A stretch of 47,271 nt of DNA from Bdellovibrionales bacterium (lineage in GTDB: Bacteria > Bdellovibrionota > Bdellovibrionia > Bdellovibrionales > UBA1609). Location: assembly GCA_022842925.1 (NCBI GenBank), contig JALHOQ010000005.1:1-47271 (forward strand), in the 5' to 3' direction. The position numbers and the translations under genes were made by a program. The notes beneath the pieces were generated by a model that saw nothing but the letters and a program-made list of their open reading frames with translations, was not told where the DNA came from and did no database searches. Of the stretch, positions 41,577-47,271 are shown piece after piece (the first letter of the stretch is position 1; the number at the start of each line of letters is the position of its first letter).

Positions 41577-43311
41577 TGTATTTCAGGCCTGGCCGACGCT
41601 GAACGCGCTTCGCCGCTCGCAACCGGGTGAAGAGCTGCATCTGCTGGTGCGCGAGCGTTTCGCCGAAGCGGCCGCGTATTTGGAGTCGATGGGGGTACGC
41701 GTCCATATTCTTCCGACGCGGAAGATTCTTGCGCCCTTTTTCAGTCCCGCAGGCGGTGAGGTTTTGCGTGACGAAGCGGCTGCGTTGAACGGGATCTTTG
41801 ATTTTCTCCAGCCACTCCATGCCGTGGGGTTCTCACGAATTATCAACCTTTCGTTTTCTCCGTTCTCCAGTTTCCTGACCGACGAACTCGCTGGTGCCAG
41901 TGGGGCCGTGGTCTCGGGTTATACTCGTCACAACGACGGATTCTTAAGAATTCCCGACGACAGCAGTGCCTATTTTTTTGCTCAAGCGGGAATTGGCAAG
42001 TGGAACCGCTATCACGTCTGCGATATCTTCGCGAGCGTCGCGGGTGTCGAACTCACGCCCGAAGACTATTCCCATCCCGCGCGGGTGGGCGCCAAGGGTA
42101 ACACAGTGCTGGTTCATATTGGTGCGAGCCAGGTGAGCAAAAGCTATCCGCCCGAAATGTGGGCGGACGTTTTGCGGGGACTGGTTCATGCCGTGGAAGG
42201 GGCCATTGTAATCGTGGGGGCGGCCAACGAGCGCGCGATGAGCGAGGGCATATGTTCAAAGGTTCGCAGTGGCCGCATTCTGAACCGAGTGGGGCAGTCC
42301 AGCTTGAGCGAGCTGTGCCGCTGGGTGAACGAAGCCGCGTTGTTGATCGGCGCCGACAGTGCGCCGGCCCAAATCGCCACGCTGATGGGAACGCGAGTGC
42401 TGAATCTCTCCTGTGCCGCTGTGAATTTTTGGGAGACGGGTCCTCTCGCAGAGGGCAGTCGCATTCTCTATGCGGACGAGATGCATCAGATTTCCATCGG
42501 CCAAGTGTTGGCCGAGGCGGCTTCCATGCTGAACGGCGGACGGCCGTCGGAGAACTGCATCGTGCGGCAGAACGGCGCCTATCAGCTGCCGGTTTCTTTG
42601 CGTGACAAAGAGCCGGAAAATTTCGGATGGAAATTGCTGCAGGCCCTGTATACGTCCGCGGATTATCCCGAACTTCCGGCTGGTGCTTCGTCGCTGGCCT
42701 TCCATCGTCTTTTCGATTTAGCCGAGTTGGCCGTCGATCAATTTGAACAATGGCGGCACGAAGGTCCCTCCGCTCCGGCAAAAACGATCCTCGAGTCGGT
42801 CGATGAGATGCTCGCGGGGTTGCCGGGGATGGATCCTTTGGTTCGACCTGTGGTGGATTGGTTTCAGACGGAACGGCTGCGGCTGGGGCCCGCTTCGTCT
42901 GAGGAAACATTGAAGGCGACCCGTTCGTTGTTCGAGCAACTGTTGTGGGTGGCCGCGGTTTATCATCGAAGGGCCGAGGGCAATCGGATGCTCGGTCGCG
43001 CGGCGGATCTGGTGACTTTGTGTGCTCCTCGATTGCGCGAGTATGATTTGAATTCCATTCAGGATTCCTTTCAGGAACTGATGACCATCGCCTCCACGGC
43101 GGCGGCCGCCCCGACTAAGGTCGACGTGGTCAATCCCTGGCCCGAAGTCTTGAATCGCCTGCAAAGCGCGCTGGAAAGGCGCGACTTCATCGAAGCCGCT
43201 GACATTCTTGAAGCGGATTGGACCGAGGTGTTGAATCGTGTCCGGGGGCAGTTATCCTGGGAAGGTGGACGAGAAGGCGACGCAAACCGTACAGCTGCTG
43301 ACGCGAACTGA
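41539..43311 (+). CDS. Second glycosyltransferase family 9 protein with extra C-terminal domain
   Basis: A 590-residue protein, ATG 41539, with GGGAG about ten bases upstream. Residues 1-330 are GT9-like (MATLVIQLARFGDVFQAWPTLNAL; VLVHIGASQVSKSYPPEMWADVL; LLIGADSAPAQIATLMGTRVLNLS). Residues 350-590 form a helical domain of unknown type (DQFEQWRHEGPSAPAKTILESVDEM). It is only a distant relative of the first GT9, so the pair may add two different sugars, or the same one to different sites. The stop lies 74 bases inside the kinase ORF. Confidence 0.85.
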   Translation: MATLVIQLARFGDVFQAWPTLNALRRSQPGEELHLLVRERFAEAAAYLESMGVRVHILPTRKILAPFFSPAGGEVLRDEAAALNGIFDFLQPLHAVGFSRIINLSFSPFSSFLTDELAGASGAVVSGYTRHNDGFLRIPDDSSAYFFAQAGIGKWNRYHVCDIFASVAGVELTPEDYSHPARVGAKGNTVLVHIGASQVSKSYPPEMWADVLRGLVHAVEGAIVIVGAANERAMSEGICSKVRSGRILNRVGQSSLSELCRWVNEAALLIGADSAPAQIATLMGTRVLNLSCAAVNFWETGPLAEGSRILYADEMHQISIGQVLAEAASMLNGGRPSENCIVRQNGAYQLPVSLRDKEPENFGWKLLQALYTSADYPELPAGASSLAFHRLFDLAELAVDQFEQWRHEGPSAPAKTILESVDEMLAGLPGMDPLVRPVVDWFQTERLRLGPASSEETLKATRSLFEQLLWVAAVYHRRAEGNRMLGRAADLVTLCAPRLREYDLNSIQDSFQELMTIASTAAAAPTKVDVVNPWPEVLNRLQSALERRDFIEAADILEADWTEVLNRVRGQLSWEGGREGDANRTAADAN

Positions 43312-45166
43312 ACCACCCGCGTGGTGGGAGGAATTGACGCGCGATCCGTCTTTGGATTGCGTTTGGGTTGTAAGTCCGACATTCAATATTCAAGCGGGTG
43401 TCGTGCTGGTGGCGCGGCGCGAGTTCGAGCTTGAGTTTCACAAAGAGCAGTTTTCGTCATCTAAGGTTTATATTCTGTTCGACGACAATTGGACGGCACA
43501 AACTCTGCGCCGGTCGCTGAATGCGTTGAAAGGTTCTCTTTTTTTCGATTCGTCCGGAACGGTCAAGGACGCGGCCACGGTTCTAAAGGTGGCCTTGGCG
43601 CGGCAGAAGGAGCGGGGTCAGAATTCCCAGCTGCTGCAGATTATGCGCACGCAGAACAGGCAGATTGAGGATCTCAATCAAGACCTCGAGCGTGTGGTTC
43701 GCGAGCGCACGGTCTCCGAAACTGAGTCGCGCAAGGCCAGTCAAAAAAACATTTCGCGCGTGCGAGAAATTATCACGTTCATCAAAGATCTCGCTCAGCT
43801 TTTCGATATCGCCGATATGCTGCCGCTGATTCGGCGGCAGGTGAAGGAGCTGCACGCGCTGGAAGCGCCTCTGCTCTTTGTTCCGCGCGGAGACGGCATG
43901 GGCGATATGTATTACCTGCAAGGCTCAAATCCGGTGCGTCGGCGCGTGCGGGGCAAGTGGACGGTGTCAGCGCGGATTCGAATCAACCAGAGCGAGGACA
44001 GCCGTTTTCTGGCCGATACGATGGGTCGACCCTTCGCCAAGGTTCTGTGTTTTCCGTTGATCACGGCTCGGCACCAGACGGATGCTTCGCGCGCGCCCCT
44101 ACTGTTCTTTGAGCACGGCCTGACGCCCGAGGCGCTCGAGCAAATGGTCGATGGACTGAGTGAAAAGCTGCAGCCGGTGAGCTGGGCGCTCGACCGGCTG
44201 GTGTTGGAGCAAGAGCTGAAGAGCACATCGCGCGACTGGGAAATGACGTTCGATGAGCTGCCCGAGCCGATCGCGATCGTGGATCATGACGGTTCAGTGT
44301 TGCGTTCCAACTCGGCTTGGAATGAGCAATTGACTCAGGCACTGCGAATCAATTCGCACCGGATTCGACAGGGTGAGAAACTATACATCGTCGAACGTTA
44401 TCCGATTCGGGTGAACGCCGACTCGCCGCCGCTGTCTTGGGTGGTGTATCTGCGCGATGAGACTCGGTCGTGGAAGTTGAAGAGCCAGGTGGTGCAGGTG
44501 GAGAAGATGTCCGCGATCGGCCAGTTGGCCGGACATATCGCGCACGAACTCAATAACCCACTGACCGGAATTCGTTCGCTGGCCCAGGTATTACTGACAG
44601 AAACGGCGTCGGAGTCGCAAGTGCACGCGGATCTGAATGAAGTCGAAAAAGCGGCCGAGCGCTGCCAGGGAATTATAAATAATCTTCTCGAGTACTCAAA
44701 GGGCGGTTTGGACCAGCGCGTGCAGCTAACGGATCTCAATGAAGTTGTGAAAAAAACCTTACCATTTTTGAAATCGGCCCTGGGCCGTTTCCGCACGGAT
44801 ATCGACTTAAGCGAAGAGGTGTTGCCGGTAAAAGTGGAGCCGCATCTCCTTCAGCAGGTGATTTTTAACCTAGTCAACAACGCCTGCCAGGCTTTGCCGG
44901 AGAAAGGCGAAGTGCGAGTGCGCACGTCCAAGCATAAGGATTTCGCCATCCTGGAAGTCGAAGACAACGGGCCGGGAATTCCGACGGAGCTGCAGAGTCA
45001 GATTTTTGAGCCCTTCTTCACCACCAAATCGGAGGGCGAGGGGACCGGATTGGGCTTAAGCTTTAGCCGTGAGTTCGTGCGGCAGTTCGGGGGAGAGATC
45101 TCGTGCACCTCCCAGCCGGGCCGGGGGGCCACCTTTCGCGTGCAATTGAGAATGGAGCCCGTATAA
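43238..45166 (+). CDS. Sensor histidine kinase
   Basis: A 642-residue kinase, GTG start 43238; GTG 43265 is an alternative because the ribosome site is weak. In order: a receiver-like or unknown N-terminal part (about 20-130), a coiled coil (RQIEDLNQDLERVVRERTVSETES, about 145-170), a GAF-like domain (about 180-330), a PAS domain (WEMTFDELPEPIAIVDHDGSVLRSN, about 335-400), then HisKA with IAHELNNPLTGI (phospho-accepting His about 436) and a HATPase with NNACQAL, DNGPGIP and GTGLGLSFSREFV. No membrane segment, so it probably senses a cytoplasmic signal. The partner is the receiver encoded next. Confidence 0.92.
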   Translation: MSGGSYPGKVDEKATQTVQLLTRTEPPAWWEELTRDPSLDCVWVVSPTFNIQAGVVLVARREFELEFHKEQFSSSKVYILFDDNWTAQTLRRSLNALKGSLFFDSSGTVKDAATVLKVALARQKERGQNSQLLQIMRTQNRQIEDLNQDLERVVRERTVSETESRKASQKNISRVREIITFIKDLAQLFDIADMLPLIRRQVKELHALEAPLLFVPRGDGMGDMYYLQGSNPVRRRVRGKWTVSARIRINQSEDSRFLADTMGRPFAKVLCFPLITARHQTDASRAPLLFFEHGLTPEALEQMVDGLSEKLQPVSWALDRLVLEQELKSTSRDWEMTFDELPEPIAIVDHDGSVLRSNSAWNEQLTQALRINSHRIRQGEKLYIVERYPIRVNADSPPLSWVVYLRDETRSWKLKSQVVQVEKMSAIGQLAGHIAHELNNPLTGIRSLAQVLLTETASESQVHADLNEVEKAAERCQGIINNLLEYSKGGLDQRVQLTDLNEVVKKTLPFLKSALGRFRTDIDLSEEVLPVKVEPHLLQQVIFNLVNNACQALPEKGEVRVRTSKHKDFAILEVEDNGPGIPTELQSQIFEPFFTTKSEGEGTGLGLSFSREFVRQFGGEISCTSQPGRGATFRVQLRMEPV

Positions 45167-45556
45167 ATGAGAGTTATGCTGGTCGACGACGAACCATTGG
45201 TCCGATTGTCTCTGCGTCGCGCGCTTGAAAAGCGTGGCCACAGCGTCTGCGAATGTGCCGACGGGCAAGTGGCACGGGAGGAATTGGCGCGATTTGAGGC
45301 CGAGTTGATTTACCTAGACGTGCTGATGCCCCGCTTGTCGGGTCCGGACTTTTTGAAGAGTTTAACGCCGCAATTGCGCCGGGGGGCGAAAGTCATCTTG
45401 ATGAGCGCCTTCGCGGGAGAGTATGATTTGCAAAAGGCGCAATCACTTGGGGCTGACTTGTTTGTGGCTAAGCCTTTTCAAGATATATTCGCCGTTGTCA
45501 GAACGGGTGAGGAATTGACCGGTGTCAGCAGAGCCGAAGCAGAAGCAAAACGGTAA
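45167..45556 (+). CDS. Single-domain response regulator
   Basis: A 129-residue CheY-like receiver. VDDEP (6-10) supplies the acidic pocket, Asp51 in LIYLDVLMPR is the phosphoacceptor, VILMSAF gives the conserved Ser, and FVAKPF the conserved Lys. There is no DNA-binding or enzyme domain, so it must act by binding another protein. The ATG directly follows the kinase stop; the next gene overlaps its end by 35 bases. Confidence 0.93.
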   Translation: MRVMLVDDEPLVRLSLRRALEKRGHSVCECADGQVAREELARFEAELIYLDVLMPRLSGPDFLKSLTPQLRRGAKVILMSAFAGEYDLQKAQSLGADLFVAKPFQDIFAVVRTGEELTGVSRAEAEAKR

Positions 45557-45902
45557 CGCCGTTAAGAAAAAAGTGTCTCCGTATCCGTTCGCGGGCGAGA
45601 TGACCCACGGGGCGGTAAAGGTTCTCCTGAGCATCGAACGGGTGTCCCCGAAAGGGTTAATCGCGCACGTTGTAAGCGGGATCTGTCATGTCGGGACCCA
45701 CTATCAGTGTCAGTTCTGGCTGCCCCAGGGGCGTGATCCGGTCCTAGTTGAGGGGAAAGTTTTCAAAACATTTGACCGTTCGACCGATCCGAAGGATTTC
45801 AAGAAGATCGAGCGCCTGACCGAGGTGTTGTTTTTGAAGCTGAGCGAGAAGGATCAGAAGGCGATCCTGACGTTTATGAGAGTGGTCGGCCAGAAAGACT
45901 GA
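45522..45902 (+). CDS. PilZ-like domain protein (degenerate), uncertain
   Basis: A 126-residue protein, GTG 45522, overlapping the response-regulator gene by 35 bases. A basic N-terminus is followed by a beta-rich part (AVKVLLSIERVSPKGLIAHV...CQFWLP) and a final helix (ERLTEVLFLKLSEKDQKAILTFM). VSPKG resembles the DxSxxG half of a PilZ cyclic-di-GMP site, but the RxxxR half is not seen, so it may not bind the nucleotide. It could be the output partner of the receiver. Treat the family call as tentative. Confidence 0.4.
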   Translation: MSAEPKQKQNGNAVKKKVSPYPFAGEMTHGAVKVLLSIERVSPKGLIAHVVSGICHVGTHYQCQFWLPQGRDPVLVEGKVFKTFDRSTDPKDFKKIERLTEVLFLKLSEKDQKAILTFMRVVGQKD

Positions 45903-45903
45903 T

Positions 45904-46449
45904 TTGCGTATCATCTCCGGAAAATTCAAGGGCCGCCAACTGGTGAGCTTCCAGGCCGACCATATACGCCCCACTACCGATCGGGTGAAGGAATCGCTGT
46001 TCAATATTCTGATGGGCCGAATTGAGGGTGGGCGAGTGTTGGATTTGTTCTCGGGAACGGGGAATTTGGCGATCGAGTGTCTGTCGCGAGGCGCCGCCTG
46101 GGTGGATATTGTTGAGAATCATCGCAAGAGTTTAGGAATTATTCGGGAGAATTTGTCGAAGCTGGGAGTGACGGAGGGATTTAAGATCCATCCGGTGGAT
46201 GTGTTCAAGTATATCCGCGCGTTTGAGGGTGAGCCTTACGATGTTATTCTTTGCGACCCGCCGTTTACGCGGGCGTGGGCGCATGAGCTAGCCGAGGCGA
46301 TTGCCGGGAGCCGCTTATTGGGACCTGAAAGCCGACTGGTAATTGAGTCGGCGGCCAAGGAGCGTTTGGACGAATCCTACCCGGGGTTAAATCGCTTGGA
46401 CCAGCGTCATTTTGGTGATAAGTATTTGAGCTTCTTCGCGAAAGCGTGA
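45904..46449 (+). CDS. rsmD: 16S rRNA (guanine(966)-N(2))-methyltransferase RsmD
   Basis: A 181-residue enzyme, TTG start at 45904, with MRIISGKFKGRQL and RPTTDRVKESLFNIL typical of RsmD. DLFSGTGN (47-54) binds S-adenosylmethionine, and CDPPF (117-121) is the amino-methyltransferase catalytic motif. It methylates G966 of 16S rRNA during small-subunit assembly. The order rsmD-coaD is widespread. Confidence 0.95.
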   Translation: MRIISGKFKGRQLVSFQADHIRPTTDRVKESLFNILMGRIEGGRVLDLFSGTGNLAIECLSRGAAWVDIVENHRKSLGIIRENLSKLGVTEGFKIHPVDVFKYIRAFEGEPYDVILCDPPFTRAWAHELAEAIAGSRLLGPESRLVIESAAKERLDESYPGLNRLDQRHFGDKYLSFFAKA

Positions 46450-46453
46450 GTGT

Positions 46454-46942
46454 ATGACCAAAGCCATTTATCCCGGCAGTTTCGATCCGATCACTCTCGG
46501 GCACCTCGACATTATCGGCCGGATTGCACCCTTGTTCAGTGAGCTGACGGTGGTAGTGGCGAATTCGCGACGCAAGCAATATTTGTTTAGTTTGGAAGAG
46601 CGCGTGGGATTGATTCGCGAGAATCTTTCGCGGCTGCCGAATGTGCGCATCGACAAGTGTGATGGTTTGATTACGGATTATGCGGCGGCGTCCGGCGCGA
46701 ATGTGATGGTGCGCGGTTTGCGCGCGGTGGCGGATTTTGAGTACGAGTTCGCGATGGCGAATATGAATCGGCATCTGAAGGATTCGATTGAGACGATGAT
46801 TGTGTTTACAAAGCCCGAGTACAGCTTTGTCGCCTCGACGATGGTGAAAGAAGTGGCGTACTACGGTGGCGATTTGACGAAGCTTGTGCCGCAGAATGTG
46901 AGTGAGGCTTTGCGACTGAAAATGGAAATGACGAAGAGGTAG
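46454..46942 (+). CDS. coaD: Phosphopantetheine adenylyltransferase CoaD
   Basis: A 162-residue enzyme of coenzyme A synthesis that transfers AMP from ATP to 4'-phosphopantetheine. It has the nucleotidyltransferase motif PGSFDPITLGH (7-17), VRGLRAVADFEYEF and YSFVASTMVKEVAYYGGDL, equivalent to the ISST segment. Full length for the family, 4 bases after rsmD. Confidence 0.97.
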   Translation: MTKAIYPGSFDPITLGHLDIIGRIAPLFSELTVVVANSRRKQYLFSLEERVGLIRENLSRLPNVRIDKCDGLITDYAAASGANVMVRGLRAVADFEYEFAMANMNRHLKDSIETMIVFTKPEYSFVASTMVKEVAYYGGDLTKLVPQNVSEALRLKMEMTKR

Positions 46943-46948
46943 TTAGGT

Positions 46949-47271
46949 ATGTTATCGAAACGCGCACGCGCGCTCAAGCCGTCGCCAACTTTGGCGATCG
47001 CGGCGAAGGCAAAGGAAATGTCAGCTCAGGGGCACCATGTGATTTCGCTGTCCGTGGGCGAGCCGGACTGGGACACTTACGATTTTATCAAAGAGGCGGC
47101 GTGGGCCGCGATCAAGGCCGGACAGACCAAGTATGCGCCGTCAAACGGAACTCCGCAGTTGCGGGGGGCGATTGCCCAGCAGGCTTCGCGTTTGTTGGAT
47201 GTCGAATACAAGCCGACTGAAGTGACGGTGAGCACGGGCGCGAAGTTCGTGCTGTTCTCGGCGCTGCAGTC
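46949..47271 (+). CDS. Class I aminotransferase, aspartate-aminotransferase-like (N-terminal part)
   Basis: The ORF from ATG 46949 (GAGG upstream) runs off the window. The visible 107 residues include LKPSPTLAIAAKAKEM, SVGEPDWDT (typically VGEPDFDTP), IKAGQTKYAPSNGTPQLRGAIA and VTVSTGAKFVLFSAL, the N-terminal pattern of class I pyridoxal-phosphate aminotransferases of the AspC group. The catalytic Lys lies beyond the edge. It may share the rsmD-coaD transcript. Confidence 0.92.
   Translation, partial: MLSKRARALKPSPTLAIAAKAKEMSAQGHHVISLSVGEPDWDTYDFIKEAAWAAIKAGQTKYAPSNGTPQLRGAIAQQASRLLDVEYKPTEVTVSTGAKFVLFSALQ

Overview
The window comes from a Gram-negative, flagellated bacterium. It has a TonB protein, a TonB-dependent receptor ending in Phe, a second beta-barrel candidate, several lipobox lipoproteins and four flagellin genes. 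Moderate-to-high GC, multiple small flagellins of about 276 residues, many secreted and lipoprotein genes, and an Ig-repeat/cytochrome/DUF1501 module fit a member of the Bdellovibrionota/Oligoflexia. That placement is an inference; no rRNA or other taxonomic marker is present.

Layout. 1-3515: envelope proteins of unknown function (HEAT-like secreted protein, lipoprotein, outer-membrane barrel, membrane-anchored Lys/Glu-rich protein). 3595-4611: MeaB/ArgK-type GTPase, probably with a non-standard start. 4663-6127: a lipoprotein and a small orphan gene around an intergenic region with repeated GTCTCAA motifs. 6162-9128: two flagellins, each behind a clear sigma-28-type promoter, with a small secreted protein between them. 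9184-15915: an iron-uptake set (PepSY-type membrane protein, FbpA-like binding protein, TonB, imelysin, FecA-like receptor, fatty-acid/sterol hydroxylase). 15926-20806 (minus strand): HExxH protein, serpin, PA0069-type radical SAM protein, secreted protein. 21009-22099: two small secreted proteins. 22254-29311: a three-gene module of a 12-repeat Ig-like lipoprotein with a CxxCH site, a second CxxCH protein and a Tat-type DUF1501 protein. 29465-31982: two more flagellins with sigma-28 promoters. 32098-35409: HrpB helicase, TetR regulator, UPF0270 protein. 35530-47271: one long co-directional cluster flaG-fliD-fliS-fliT-like, TPR, Maf-like protein, two GT9 glycosyltransferases, histidine kinase, response regulator, PilZ-like protein, rsmD, coaD and the start of an aminotransferase.

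Most interesting observation. The flagellin mRNA leaders (about 100-245 nt between the predicted start site and the start codon) are complementary to each other. The predicted 5' end of flagellin-1 mRNA (6193-6211) is a perfect 19-nt reverse complement of part of the flagellin-2 leader (7879-7897). The predicted 5' end of flagellin-2 mRNA (7852-7867) is a perfect 16-nt reverse complement of part of the flagellin-3 leader (29600-29615). The flagellin-2 leader also folds into competing hairpins and carries a 7-nt anti-Shine-Dalgarno. This suggests a trans-acting leader-RNA cascade ordering flagellin synthesis. The same inverted repeats could instead be DNA-inversion sites that re-wire the promoters. 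Both ideas can be tested.

No rRNA, tRNA, CRISPR array, intact insertion sequence, recombinase or replication origin was recognised.
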